64,000 nt of DNA from Ruegeria sp. A3M17. Its GTDB lineage: Bacteria > Pseudomonadota > Alphaproteobacteria > Rhodobacterales > Rhodobacteraceae. Below the pieces are notes generated by a model, which was given only the letters and a program-made list of their open reading frames with translations, did not search any database and was not told the origin of the DNA. The number at the start of each line of letters is the position of its first letter. Within the stretch, counting starts at the first letter, position 1. The DNA lies in NCBI RefSeq assembly GCF_003318255.1, contig NZ_QOCF01000023.1, positions 33,804 to 97,803 of the forward strand, in the 5' to 3' direction. The translations under genes were made by a program, and so were the position numbers. Shown here in pieces: positions 19,626-28,674 of this stretch.

Positions 19626-20120
19626 TCAGCGCGTCCAGCGGGTCACCTCGCCACGCACATTCAACCATTCACCAGGGCTCAATTCCGCGCCTAGGACCCG
19701 GTCAGGGTTTGTTGGCGGGGGCATTTCCACACCGGAAAGTCGTGTGAACCCGAAACGCGCATAATAAGGCGCATCGCCCACCAGCATCGCCCTTTGCCAG
19801 CCTATTTCGCGACCGGCCTCAAGCCCCTGATGGATCAGGAATCCCCCCAGACCTTCGCCTTGATGGGTCGGGTGCACCGCCACGGGGCCCAGCAACAAAG
19901 CGTCGTGATCGCCCACATGCACGGGCCAGAAACGGATCGCCCCGGCCAGAATGCCCTGCCCGTCACGCGCAACAAGGGAAAGACCCGACACCGGCGGAAC
20001 ATCATCGCGCAGACGATACGAGGACAGCGCCTCACGCCCCGGCGCAAAGCACAGGTCGTAAAGTGCCTCGACCTCCCACCAATCATCCGGCTCTTCCGGC
20101 CTGATCACGAACTGCTGCAC
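19626..20120 (-). CDS. GNAT family N-acetyltransferase
   Basis: 164 residues. The acetyl-CoA-binding motif A is seen in VAVHPTHQGEGLGGFLI, and PYYARFGFTRL is the typical motif B end of YhbS-like GNAT proteins. The substrate is unknown. It is divergent from the flavin reductase gene across a 71-bp gap. Confidence 0.85.
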   Translation of the reverse strand: MQQFVIRPEEPDDWWEVEALYDLCFAPGREALSSYRLRDDVPPVSGLSLVARDGQGILAGAIRFWPVHVGDHDALLLGPVAVHPTHQGEGLGGFLIHQGLEAGREIGWQRAMLVGDAPYYARFGFTRLSGVEMPPPTNPDRVLGAELSPGEWLNVRGEVTRWTR

Positions 20121-20191
20121 CCTGCCCTCTTTTCCTAGCTGGCAATCGCCCTAGCACTTCGGTACGCCTTGGGCAAACGCTTGGAGACCAT

Positions 20192-20797
20192 ATGTTCTAT
20201 CGCCCCGAAGACGGCCACGGCTTGCCGCACAATCCATTCAACGCCATTATCACGCCGCGGCCGATTGGCTGGATCTCGACACGTGACAAGGATGGCGTCA
20301 ACAATCTGGCGCCCTATTCGTTTTTCAACGGGGTTGCATATACGCCGCCGCAGGTCATGTTCGCCTCAACCGGAACCAAACACGATCAGGACGGCACAAA
20401 AGACAGCCTCGCCAATATCGAGGCCACCGGCGCGTTCTGCGTCAACGTTGTGGCCCATGCACACCGGGATGCGATGAACGCAAGCTCAGCTGGTCTTCCC
20501 AAGGACGTGGACGAATTCGGTCATGCCGGGCTTTCGCCGGTAGAATGCGAAACCATCCCCTGCGCCCGGATCGAAGGGGCACCAGCGGCGCTGGAATGCA
20601 AGCTGACGCAGATCGTATCCTTGCCGGGCGAGGCCAATCGGGTGGTGTTCGGAGAAGTAACCGGCGTGCATCTGCGCGACGATTGTCTGAAGGACGGCGT
20701 GTTCGACGTCACAACATTCCAACCGCTGGCGCGGCTTGGATACCGGGACTATTCGGTGGTCACCGAGCTGTTCAGCCTTTCACGACCGGATGACTAA
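20192..20797 (+). CDS. Flavin reductase-like (DIM6/NTAB type) protein
   Basis: 201-residue split-barrel FMN-binding protein. TPRPIGWISTRD, NLAPYSFFNGVAYTPP and NIEATGAFCVNVV are hallmark segments of the family. It likely reduces flavin with NAD(P)H or uses bound FMN; the partner is unknown. Its TAA stop overlaps the ATG of the acetyltransferase gene by one base (TAATG), so the two are co-translated. Confidence 0.85.
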   Translation: MFYRPEDGHGLPHNPFNAIITPRPIGWISTRDKDGVNNLAPYSFFNGVAYTPPQVMFASTGTKHDQDGTKDSLANIEATGAFCVNVVAHAHRDAMNASSAGLPKDVDEFGHAGLSPVECETIPCARIEGAPAALECKLTQIVSLPGEANRVVFGEVTGVHLRDDCLKDGVFDVTTFQPLARLGYRDYSVVTELFSLSRPDD

Positions 20798-21438
20798 TGC
20801 CGCTTCCTGACCCCTTACGCAGATACCCGATCACGCTCCCTAATGGCTCTGATCACAAGGGCACGGTTTTCCTGTCTGAAGCGATTGACCATCCCAGGTT
20901 TAAGGCCGGAGCTTTCAGCTATGCTTCGGATTTTGATGCGCCAGAGGATTGGGCCTCGCGCCTTGCCCCCTACCTGTTTCCGTTTTCGCAAGAAAAGCTG
21001 GTGCTGGGGAAGTTCTGCCAGATCGCCCATGGCGTACGTTTCCTCACATCATCGGCCAATCATTCAATGGATGGATTGACGTGCTTTCCGTTTCCAGTGT
21101 TTGACCCGGACGGAATGACCGGGTTTCAGCCGGACACGCGCGACACTCTCATCGGCCACGATGTCTGGATTGGCTATGGTGCAATGATCCTGCCCGGTGC
21201 GCAGATCGGTTCGGGGGCAATTATTGGTGCCGGGTCTGTTGTTCGCGGAAACGTACCGCCCTATGCGATCATTACCGGAAACCTTGCCGAAGTGCGGCGG
21301 TTCCGGTTCGAAAAGGACACCATCGATCGGCTTTTAACACTGAACTGGTGGGATTGGCCCGCCGAGAAGATCGCCGAAGCCGAAGAGGCGCTTCTGTCCG
21401 GTAATATTGAAGAATTGGAACGGATTGCTCCAAAGTAA
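20797..21438 (+). CDS. CatB/VatD-like hexapeptide-repeat O-acetyltransferase
   Basis: 213-residue left-handed beta-helix acetyltransferase of the xenobiotic (XAT) group. Seen: IAHGVRFLTSSANHSMDG, containing the catalytic His of the family, then hexapeptide repeats DVWIGYGAMILPGAQIGSGA and IIGAGSVVRGNVPPYAII. The substrate could be an antibiotic, a sugar or another hydroxyl compound; sequence alone does not show resistance. It ends at a shared bidirectional terminator. Confidence 0.8.
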   Translation: MPLPDPLRRYPITLPNGSDHKGTVFLSEAIDHPRFKAGAFSYASDFDAPEDWASRLAPYLFPFSQEKLVLGKFCQIAHGVRFLTSSANHSMDGLTCFPFPVFDPDGMTGFQPDTRDTLIGHDVWIGYGAMILPGAQIGSGAIIGAGSVVRGNVPPYAIITGNLAEVRRFRFEKDTIDRLLTLNWWDWPAEKIAEAEEALLSGNIEELERIAPK

Positions 21439-21463
21439 AAGGCGGCCGAAGTGGCCGCCTTTT
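21437..21463. terminator. Bidirectional terminator between acetyltransferase and sulP
   Basis: Perfect 11-bp stem AAAAGGCGGCC / GGCCGCCTTTT with a five-base loop, lying between two convergent genes, with A and T runs suited to both directions. Confidence 0.88.
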
Positions 21464-21467
21464 ACAA

Positions 21468-23102
21468 TCAATGCCCGCCCAGCACACCCGTGCGGACCGA
21501 GTAATCGACGGCCAGTTCGTAGTCCGGGTCATCGTCGCTATCGACCATAAGGTGGCCGGCCTTGTTCAGCAGTTTGTGGCAATCCCGGCTGAGGTGGCGC
21601 AGCATAACGCGTTTGCCTGCGGTCTCGTATTTGCCAGCGATGTTCTCGATGGCCTGCAGCGCGGATTGGTCCACGACCCGGCTTTCGGCAAAGTCCACGA
21701 TTACGGTGTCAGGGTCATTCTGAACATCGAACAGCTCGGTAAAACCATCGGATGAGCCAAAGAACAGCGGCCCCTGAATCTCATAGACCTTTGCACCTTC
21801 TTCCGTGGCAGACTCACGCGTGACGGCATGGATACGCTTGGCGTTATTCCAGGCATAGGCCAGCGCCGAGACAATCACACCGACAACCACCGCAACTGCA
21901 AGGTCCTCCATCACGGTGACAACGGTCACCAGAACGATAACGAACGCATCCATCAGGGGCACCTTGCGCATGATCTTGAACGAGTTCCAGGCAAAGGTTC
22001 CGATTACCACCATGAACATCACACCCACCAGCGCCGCCAGCGGAATCTGCTCAATCAGGGGTGAGGCAAACAGGATAAAGATTAACAGGAACAGCGCCGC
22101 AGCGATCCCAGCAATGCGTGTACGACCGCCCGATTTCACGTTGATCATCGACTGACCGATCATCGCACAACCGCCCATGCCGCCGAAGAATCCAGTCGCC
22201 ACATTGGACACACCCTGCGCAATGCATTCTTGCGAGGCCCCTCCGCGCTTGCCGGTGATTTCACCAACGAGGTTCAGGGTCAGCAGGGATTCAATCAAGC
22301 CGATGGCGGCCAGAATGACAGCGTAAGGCAGGATGATCTCAAAGGTCTCCCAGTTCAGCGGCACCATCGGGATGTGGAATGCGGGCAGACCGCCCTCGAT
22401 GGAGGCCAGATCGCCGACGCGCGGCACATCAAGACCAAAGCCAATCACCAGCGCGGCAACGACAAAGATACCGGCCAATGGCGCGGGCACGATCCGTGTA
22501 ATCCGCGGCGTGACCCAGATCACGGCCATCGTCAGGGCGACCAGACCCAGCATCGTATACATCTGCAGACCCGAAAGCCATTCGCCACCACTTAAGCCGT
22601 GACCGGTGTTTTCCATAGTGCCCGGAACCTTGAACTGGCCCATCTGGGCCAGAAAAATCACGATCGCCAGACCATTCACAAAGCCCAGCATCACCGGATG
22701 CGGCACCAGTCGGATGAACCGGCCCCAATGCATCGCGCCTGCAATGACCTGCAAAATGCCCATCAAAACCACAGTAGCGAACAGGTACTCGACCCCGTGT
22801 TCAGCTACCAACGCCACCATGACAACCGCCAGAGCGCCGGTCGCGCCGGAGATCATACCAGGTCGACCGCCGATCAGCGCCGTGATCAAACCCACCATGA
22901 ACGCGGCATACAACCCGACCAAAGGGTGCACACCTGCGACAAAGGCAAATGCTACCGCCTCGGGGACCAGCGCCAGCGCAACGGTCAAGCCAGACAACAG
23001 CTCAATCCGCAAGCGCGAGACCGTCAGCCCCTCATCCGGCATCCAGCGGAGATCGGGTTTGGCTATACGATTGGCAAAGCTTGCCAGCATGGCTCGGGGC
23101 AT
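21468..23102 (-). CDS. SulP family anion permease with STAS domain
   Basis: 544-residue inner-membrane transporter: hydrophobic transport domain (about residues 25-410) with the family segments LVPEAVAFAFVAGVHPLVGL and GGMGGCAMIGQSMIN, then a C-terminal cytoplasmic STAS domain (about 435-540) containing DTVIVDFAESRVVDQSAL. SulP proteins move sulfate, bicarbonate or other anions; the substrate cannot be assigned here and no cys genes are adjacent. It is divergent from mtnP. Confidence 0.9.
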   Translation of the reverse strand: MPRAMLASFANRIAKPDLRWMPDEGLTVSRLRIELLSGLTVALALVPEAVAFAFVAGVHPLVGLYAAFMVGLITALIGGRPGMISGATGALAVVMVALVAEHGVEYLFATVVLMGILQVIAGAMHWGRFIRLVPHPVMLGFVNGLAIVIFLAQMGQFKVPGTMENTGHGLSGGEWLSGLQMYTMLGLVALTMAVIWVTPRITRIVPAPLAGIFVVAALVIGFGLDVPRVGDLASIEGGLPAFHIPMVPLNWETFEIILPYAVILAAIGLIESLLTLNLVGEITGKRGGASQECIAQGVSNVATGFFGGMGGCAMIGQSMINVKSGGRTRIAGIAAALFLLIFILFASPLIEQIPLAALVGVMFMVVIGTFAWNSFKIMRKVPLMDAFVIVLVTVVTVMEDLAVAVVVGVIVSALAYAWNNAKRIHAVTRESATEEGAKVYEIQGPLFFGSSDGFTELFDVQNDPDTVIVDFAESRVVDQSALQAIENIAGKYETAGKRVMLRHLSRDCHKLLNKAGHLMVDSDDDPDYELAVDYSVRTGVLGGH

Positions 23103-23302
23103 GAGACGTCCTGTGGGGTTGTTTGTTCGCGCGAAAGATGCCTTTTACCTGTCATATCTGACATTAGATACTGCACCCAGCGGGACCCTGATATGCGCAA
23201 ACCGCATAGCTGGCAAGCAAGTTACACAAACCCTTGAAGCCACTTGCCAAACCCGCGGCTGCCACGCAGAACTCTTTATACAGTTTTTCACGGAGAGCAG
23301 CC

Positions 23303-24175
23303 ATGACCCAGACCAAAATCGCCATCATCGGCGGATCAGGCATTTACGACATCGACGGTTTGGAAAATGCCGAATGGGTCACAGTCGAAACGCCATGGGG
23401 CGATCCTTCGGATCAGATCCTGACCGGATCGCTGAACGGTGTGGACATGGCGTTCCTTCCCCGTCACGGGCGTGGTCACATCCATTCCCCGACTGACGTT
23501 CCTTACCGCGCCAATATTGACGCGTTGAAACGGCTTGGTGTGACTGACGTGATCTCAGTCTCGGCCTGCGGATCGTTTCGCGAGCACATGGCGCCGGGCG
23601 ATTTCGTGATCGTCGATCAGTTCATCGACCGGACGTTTGCGCGCGAGAAGAGCTTTTTTGGCACCGGCTGCGTAGCCCACGTCAGCGTTGCACACCCCAC
23701 CTGCCCGCGCCTCTCGGATGCCTGTGAATCTGCCGGCAAAGCAGCAGGCATCACCATTCATCGCGGCGGTACGTACTTGGCAATGGAGGGGCCACAGTTC
23801 TCGACACTCGCGGAATCCAAGATGTACCGCGAACACTGGGGCTGCGACGTGATAGGCATGACCAACATGCCCGAGGCCAAACTCGCCCGCGAGGCCGAGC
23901 TTTGCTATGCCTCGATCGCGATGGTCACCGACTACGACAGCTGGCATCCAGACCACGGCGAGGTGGACGTCACCTCCATCATCGCCACGCTGACCGGCAA
24001 TGCCGAAAAAGGCAGGGCACTTGTCAAAGGTCTGCCCGATCTGCTGGGCGCTGATCGCGCGCCCTGCCCTCATGGCTGCGACCGGGCGTTGGAATATGCC
24101 ATCCTGACCGCGCCGGAAAAGCGTGATCCGACCGTGTTGGCGAAACTGGATGCTGTTGCTGGTCGGATTCTCTGA
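23303..24175 (+). CDS. mtnP: 5'-Methylthioadenosine phosphorylase
   Basis: 290-residue PNP/MTAP-family enzyme cleaving methylthioadenosine to adenine and methylthioribose 1-phosphate, a methionine-salvage step. Seen: IIGGSGIYDI, the phosphate-binding FLPRHGRGH, TYLAMEGPQFSTLAES, and GMTNMPEAKLAREAE. The frame opens at 23234, but ATG 23303 with a CGGAGAG ribosome site is the family start. Adenine released here could be used by the apt product encoded at 27448 (inference). Confidence 0.93.
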   Translation: MTQTKIAIIGGSGIYDIDGLENAEWVTVETPWGDPSDQILTGSLNGVDMAFLPRHGRGHIHSPTDVPYRANIDALKRLGVTDVISVSACGSFREHMAPGDFVIVDQFIDRTFAREKSFFGTGCVAHVSVAHPTCPRLSDACESAGKAAGITIHRGGTYLAMEGPQFSTLAESKMYREHWGCDVIGMTNMPEAKLAREAELCYASIAMVTDYDSWHPDHGEVDVTSIIATLTGNAEKGRALVKGLPDLLGADRAPCPHGCDRALEYAILTAPEKRDPTVLAKLDAVAGRIL

Positions 24176-24184
24176 CCGGCAACC

Positions 24185-25051
24185 TTAGTTGGCTTGCAGG
24201 GACTGTTGAACCTGATCCCACAATCCGTGCGACCAGAGGTCGTTATGGGAGCCGTTCGGGATGACATAGATCTGCGCGGTATCCCCGGCCATCGCGGCCA
24301 AAGCTTCACCATGATGCAGTGGAACTGTTTCATCCTCGGTCCCGTGGAAGATCAAAGTCGGAACGGTGACGTTCTCAATCAAGTCGCGAGTCGCGAACTG
24401 ATCCCGCATCAGGGCATGCACAGGTAGCCAGGGATATCTTTCCGCCGCGACGTCCACCGTGGCCGTAAAGGGTGCCTCAAGCACCAGCAGTTGTGCATTT
24501 GGGCGTTGTTCAGCCACGGCGGTCGCAACGGCTGTTCCAAGACTTTGGCCGTGCAACACAACGCCCGCGCCTTGGCGGTCCAGCTGGTCATACATCTGGA
24601 TGCCGTCGGAAATCAGCGCCATCTCGGACGGTTCGCCCTCGCTGCCCGGATACCCACGATAGCTGGGGGCCAGCAGGCCGAAGCCGCTGTTGAGGATATC
24701 TCTCATCCGGTCGACCCGGTCGCCCAGATTGCCCGATTGGCCATGAAAGAACAAAACCGTCGGCGCATCATCGGTCGCGGGTGGGGCGGACCACGCGGTC
24801 AACCTGACGCCATCGGACATCGTAAGGGAAACGGTCTCGACATCGGCCAGGCCGATCGAATTGGGTGCGGGCAACTTGCCATCTGGTTTGAACAAAAGCG
24901 ATTGCTGGTTCACATACATATACCCCACGATGCCCGCATAGATCACCGCGAGGACCGGAACCAAGAGGATCAGCGCGCCCTTTACGCGGGCAAGCCGCGA
25001 GTGGCTGGTTTCAGGTGCCGCGTTGGCGCGTGTTTGATCTGTTTGAACCAT
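24185..25051 (-). CDS. Membrane-anchored alpha/beta hydrolase (BEM46/YqiA-like)
   Basis: 288 residues with one N-terminal membrane anchor (about residues 24-46), then an alpha/beta-hydrolase domain. Nucleophile elbow GQSLG (VVLHGQSLGTAVA), oxyanion region VLFFHGQSGNLGDR, Asp in FHGTEDETVPLHHGE and His in PNGSHNDLW form a complete catalytic set. GGAGAGG precedes ATG 25051. The substrate is unknown. It converges on mtnP with a 9-base gap. Confidence 0.8.
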   Translation of the reverse strand: MVQTDQTRANAAPETSHSRLARVKGALILLVPVLAVIYAGIVGYMYVNQQSLLFKPDGKLPAPNSIGLADVETVSLTMSDGVRLTAWSAPPATDDAPTVLFFHGQSGNLGDRVDRMRDILNSGFGLLAPSYRGYPGSEGEPSEMALISDGIQMYDQLDRQGAGVVLHGQSLGTAVATAVAEQRPNAQLLVLEAPFTATVDVAAERYPWLPVHALMRDQFATRDLIENVTVPTLIFHGTEDETVPLHHGEALAAMAGDTAQIYVIPNGSHNDLWSHGLWDQVQQSLQAN

Positions 25052-25263
25052 CGGCCTCTCCGAAGTGTTGCGTCCGATCCAAGGTCGGTGGCCCAAGGAA
25101 CCGTTTCAAGCCGCGCGGGCTACACTTAATCCAATCTTAAAACTTGTTGCCGCATTGCACGGCCCCGGCTCTTTTTTGCCCTTCATCTTGAAAAATCGCC
25201 TGTACTGCACCGATGTGTGTTTCGCACGGCACCGTCAGAACGCTGGCGAAACAGAGGGATAGC

Positions 25264-26280
25264 ATGAAGCGACTTGAGGCATTGGACGCAGCCCGGTTTC
25301 TGGCGTTTTGCGGAATGGTTCTGGTGAATTTCCGCATCGCCGCTCAGATCGCCCCTGGCAATGACTGGGCCTCGACCCTGATCGATTTGCTGGAAGGCCG
25401 CGCCGCCGCTTTGTTCGTCATCCTGGCCGGTATCGGAATTGGGTTGTCTTCTGTTTCAGCGCCGGTGTTGCTGCGGCGCGCGGTGTTTCTGTTCGCGCTC
25501 GGTCTGATCAACATGACCGTATTTGACGCCGATATCCTGCATTTCTACGCGGTGTACTTCGTTGTTGGTGCAGCTTTCCTGACGGCACCGACCCGCGCAT
25601 TGTGGCTGGGTTCAGTTGGGGTGGTGGCACTGGCTGTCCTCGCCGTCATGATTTTCAACTACGACCTTGGCTGGGACTGGGAAACGCTGACATACACCGA
25701 CCTTTGGACCCTGCCCGGTTTTTTGCGCAACCTGTTATTCAACGGCTGGCACCCGGTCTTTCCCTGGGCGGCGTTCCTATTGATCGGAATGGCCATTGGA
25801 CGGTCAGAACTGCACACGATCTGCATTCAACACAGGCTGATCATGTGGGGGTTCGGAGCTGCCGTATTTGCCCTATTCCCGCAGATGTTGGCCTCGGACC
25901 CTGATCTGGTGATCTATCTGGGATCCGCGTCCATCCCACCGGGACCGTTCTACATTATTGCCGGAACCGGCTCGGCTTGCGTGGTGATCGGATTGCTGCT
26001 GAAGCTGTGGCCCAAAATCGAAAGGTTGCACATCAGCCCCGCCCTGACCGCGCCCGGCCGGCAAAGCCTGACGCTTTATATGGCCCACATCCTGATCGGT
26101 ATGGGCATACTGGAGGAGGCCGGGTTGCTGAACGGGTCACTGAACGCCCCGCAGATCGCGGGTTACGCTGTTGCGTTCTGTGCCGCGTCCTCGGTCTTTG
26201 CCCTATTGTGGTCCCGCAAATTCAAACGCGGTCCGCTTGAGGCGCTTATGCGCCTGACAACGCAACCACGCAGGGCTTGA
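25264..26280 (+). CDS. DUF418-like multi-pass membrane protein
   Basis: 338 residues with about eight to nine hydrophobic segments. The N-terminus MKRLEALDAARFLAFCGMVL and the segment LFVILAGIGIGLSS resemble the DUF418/acyltransferase-like group of membrane proteins (R.xALDaaRG...). GRQSLTLYMAHILIG near the C-terminus is also typical. The function is unknown; transfer of an acyl group across the membrane is a family-level possibility only. The start at 25264 is chosen over 25213 by similarity. Confidence 0.7.
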   Translation: MKRLEALDAARFLAFCGMVLVNFRIAAQIAPGNDWASTLIDLLEGRAAALFVILAGIGIGLSSVSAPVLLRRAVFLFALGLINMTVFDADILHFYAVYFVVGAAFLTAPTRALWLGSVGVVALAVLAVMIFNYDLGWDWETLTYTDLWTLPGFLRNLLFNGWHPVFPWAAFLLIGMAIGRSELHTICIQHRLIMWGFGAAVFALFPQMLASDPDLVIYLGSASIPPGPFYIIAGTGSACVVIGLLLKLWPKIERLHISPALTAPGRQSLTLYMAHILIGMGILEEAGLLNGSLNAPQIAGYAVAFCAASSVFALLWSRKFKRGPLEALMRLTTQPRRA

Positions 26281-26331
26281 CCTTGCGCGCTGGTCCGGGC
26301 TTGCTGCGTAAAACGCATTACAGGATTTCCG

Positions 26332-26961
26332 ATGTCCCATGACCTTTGGCTCGCCTTTGTCGCTGCATCTACCGCCCTACTATTGATCCCAGGCCCAACG
26401 GTCTTGCTGGTGCTCAGCTATGCCCTGTCCAAGGGGCGCAGCGTGGCTGTCGCCTCGGCGACGGGTGTAGCTGTTGGAGATCTGGTGGCTATGACGGCCT
26501 CTCTTTTGGGGCTTGGCGCGCTGGTCCTGGCCTCGGCTACCCTTTTCACGGCCCTCAAATGGGTCGGTGCCGCCTATTTGGTCTGGCTGGGGATCAAACT
26601 GTTGCGCAGCGCGCCACCAGGCGGGCTTGAGACCGTGGACACCGGGCGCAATGTCACCGCACACAGCGTTTTTGGCCATGCTGCCGCCGTCACCGCGTTG
26701 AACCCGAAATCCATCGCGTTTTTTATTGCTTTCGTTCCTCAGTTTCTGCGCCCGGCTGACCCGCTCGGACCGCAATTTGCTATCCTGATCGCAACCTTCG
26801 TGGGGCTGGCATGGCTAAATTCGCTGGCATACGCCCTTTTGGCGGACCACCTGCGCCAGATGATCGGCCGTTCAGGCGTCATCACTGCGATGACCCGGTT
26901 CGGAGGGCTGGCATTAATCGGGATGGGAGTGGCCACGGCTGTCCTGCGCCGCCCGGCCTGA
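26332..26961 (+). CDS. LysE/RhtB family amino-acid exporter
   Basis: 209-residue inner-membrane protein with six predicted spans. The N-terminal LLIPGPTVLLVLSYALSKG and GDLVAMTASLLGLGAL are RhtB/LysE hallmarks, as are AVTALNPKSIAFFIAFVPQF in the middle. It is expected to export an amino acid or derivative; the substrate is not assignable. It lies 51 bases after the DUF418-like gene. Confidence 0.9.
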   Translation: MSHDLWLAFVAASTALLLIPGPTVLLVLSYALSKGRSVAVASATGVAVGDLVAMTASLLGLGALVLASATLFTALKWVGAAYLVWLGIKLLRSAPPGGLETVDTGRNVTAHSVFGHAAAVTALNPKSIAFFIAFVPQFLRPADPLGPQFAILIATFVGLAWLNSLAYALLADHLRQMIGRSGVITAMTRFGGLALIGMGVATAVLRRPA

Positions 26962-26965
26962 GGGC

Positions 26966-27154
26966 TCAGCCCTCTGCGTGTTCCTTCATGAAACCGCGAA
27001 TGAACCGCCGGATTTCTCGCGCGGCCGACGTGTCCAATTCTTTGCACAGCTGAACAAACTCGTCCCGTTCATCCTTGTCCAGCCGCAGGACCAACTGACT
27101 GTTTTTCTTGGTTGAAATCTTACCGTCTTTCGTTCTCACGCGTCCCATTCCCAT
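26966..27154 (-). CDS. Small basic ribbon-helix-helix-like protein
   Basis: 62 residues (start at ATG 27154; ATG 27148 is equally possible). KNSQLVLRLDKDERDEFVQL followed by LDTSAAREIRRFIRGFM has the strand-helix-helix pattern of RHH (CopG/Arc-type) DNA-binding proteins: a beta strand with alternating residues, a polar turn and two amphipathic helices. No toxin gene is adjacent. The AT-rich DNA before it holds a TTTGTAT direct repeat that could be its own operator. It is convergent with lysE, with a 4-base gap. The assignment is by pattern, not by a named family. Confidence 0.55.
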   Translation of the reverse strand: MGMGRVRTKDGKISTKKNSQLVLRLDKDERDEFVQLCKELDTSAAREIRRFIRGFMKEHAEG

Positions 27155-27180
27155 CAAAATCGCAGACCTACAAGATAGTC

Positions 27181-27209
27181 TTTGTATATACTTCGCATAG
27201 AATTTGTAT
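27181..27209. repeat. TTTGTAT direct repeat, 22-bp period
   Basis: TTTGTAT occurs at 27181-27187 and 27203-27209, two helical turns apart, in an AT-rich pocket just upstream of the small RHH-like gene (minus strand). The spacing is suitable for two regulator dimers on one DNA face. The rest of the 293-bp gap between this gene and apt shows no convincing gene; an 88-codon open frame at 27240-27506 runs into apt. Confidence 0.4.
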
Positions 27210-27447
27210 TTCACGAGCACCTAACAACAAAAGAAGATTATGGCAACGAACCTTCATGTCGCTCAAGCGATTTTTTCAAAAGATCTGGGCAAGGTGCACA
27301 AACCATATCTGACGCGGCCGGTCGATGCACTGTATCGCGATTACCGCCAGTCGAAACGCCGCACGCCTGGGGCGGCAATCTTTCCTTGCATGACTCACAG
27401 CAATGGGCCAAACAGCCCAGCGTGTTTTGACGCCAGAGGGGATGGCC

Positions 27448-27987
27448 ATGTCCAGAAACAAGTCGGTCAAAGATTACATTCGGACCATCGTGGATTTCCC
27501 ACATGAAGGGATCATGTTCCGGGACGTCACGACCCTGTTCGCGGATCCGCGCGGTTTCCGTATGGCGATTGATCAAATGCTGCACCCCTATGCCGGCGAA
27601 CGCATCGACAAAGTCGTTGGCCTCGAGGCGCGCGGCTTTATCCTTGGCGGCGCCATCGCACACCAGCTAAGCGTCGGTTTCGTGCCCATCCGCAAAAAGG
27701 GCAAGCTGCCGGGAACTACGATCAGCCAAGACTACAAGCTTGAATACGGCGAGGCGATTGTCGAAATCCACGACGACGCCATCCAACCGGGTGAAAAAAT
27801 CCTCGTCGTCGATGATCTGCTGGCGACAGGTGGCACCGCTGCAGCGGGCATCAAACTGATCGAGCGGTTGGGGGGCGAGATCGTCTCATGCTCGTTCATT
27901 ATCGACTTGCCAGAGTTAGGCGGGCGCAAGGCATTGGAAGACATGGGGATGGATGTCCACGTCCTGTGCGAATTCGAAGGCCTCTGA
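27448..27987 (+). CDS. apt: Adenine phosphoribosyltransferase
   Basis: 179-residue purine-salvage enzyme making AMP from adenine and PRPP. The PRPP-binding motif [17 protein letters not shown] is intact, as are [14 protein letters not shown] and [10 protein letters not shown]. The frame opens upstream at 27403 with ATGs at 27403 and 27442, but ATG 27448 gives the usual Apt length and the best spacing from GAGGGG. It is followed by a clear terminator. Confidence 0.95.
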   Translation: MSRNKSVKDYIRTIVDFPHEGIMFRDVTTLFADPRGFRMAIDQMLHPYAGERIDKVVGLEARGFILGGAIAHQLSVGFVPIRKKGKLPGTTISQDYKLEYGEAIVEIHDDAIQPGEKILVVDDLLATGGTAAAGIKLIERLGGEIVSCSFIIDLPELGGRKALEDMGMDVHVLCEFEGL

Positions 27988-28025
27988 CGTCCCGCGCAAT
28001 CACAAATTCGTGAGTGGAAATCTGG

Positions 28026-28052
28026 AACCGCGCTGGCCTAGCGCGGTTTTTT
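28026..28052 (+). terminator. Intrinsic terminator after apt
   Basis: Stem AACCGCGCT / AGCGCGGTT with a five-base loop, then a T-run (TTTTTT at 28047-28052), 39 bases after the apt stop. Confidence 0.88.
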
Positions 28053-28157
28053 ATTGGATCAACCCGAACTTATCGGCACAAACAGTGATCTCTTTTCAGT
28101 GATGCAGCGTACCCCGGTTGATGCCACCAAGGGCATTTCAATTAGGGAAATCATACC

Positions 28158-28640
28158 ATGTTTCGCAATCTCGCAATTGCCGGTGTCGCAAGCCTTTTCG
28201 TCTCAACTGCGGCTTATGCTGATGGCCATTCCAAAGATATCGTCGACACCGCCGTCGGCGCAGGCAGCTTTGAGACTCTTGTCGCAGCTGTTCAGGCCGC
28301 AGAGCTGGTTGATACGTTGAAAGGCGAAGGTCCCTTCACCGTTTTCGCTCCCACGGATGAGGCGTTTGCCGCCCTACCCGAAGGCACAGTCGAGACCCTT
28401 TTGAAGCCCGAGAACAAGGATCAGCTGGTTGCAATCCTGACCTATCATGTGGTGCCCGGAAAAGTGATGTCAGGCGATCTGTCCGATGACATGACGGCCG
28501 CGACCGTTCAGGGTGGAGAAATCAAGATTGACCTGGACAACGGCGTAATGATCAACGACGCCAACGTTGTGCAGGCAGATATCGAGACGTCGAACGGCGT
28601 CATCCACGTGATTGATAAGGTTATTCTGCCTGGATCGTAA
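28158..28640 (+). CDS. Secreted fasciclin (FAS1) domain protein
   Basis: 160 residues: signal peptide of about 21 residues ending ...STAAYA, then one FAS1 domain covering the rest. Hallmark H1 and H2 boxes are seen as [17 protein letters not shown] and [11 protein letters not shown], ending [15 protein letters not shown]1 proteins are extracellular or periplasmic and mediate adhesion or matrix contacts. It stands alone after the apt terminator and before a convergent gene. Many alphaproteobacteria carry similar one-domain proteins. Confidence 0.9.
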   Translation: MFRNLAIAGVASLFVSTAAYADGHSKDIVDTAVGAGSFETLVAAVQAAELVDTLKGEGPFTVFAPTDEAFAALPEGTVETLLKPENKDQLVAILTYHVVPGKVMSGDLSDDMTAATVQGGEIKIDLDNGVMINDANVVQADIETSNGVIHVIDKVILPGS

Positions 28641-28674
28641 TATCGGCGCGCGGCCCATGCGAAGTGGGTCGCGC

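Noticed and set aside
20797..21438. Antibiotic-resistance label for the hexapeptide acetyltransferase
   Set aside because: It shares the VatD/CatB fold and His motif, but close chromosomal relatives act on many hydroxyl compounds; no resistance context is present.
27240..27506. 88-codon open frame before and overlapping apt
   Set aside because: It begins in an AT-rich gap after AAGAAG but runs 59 bases into the apt gene in another frame and ends in a Cys/His/Arg mixture typical of non-coding frames. No relative is recognised.
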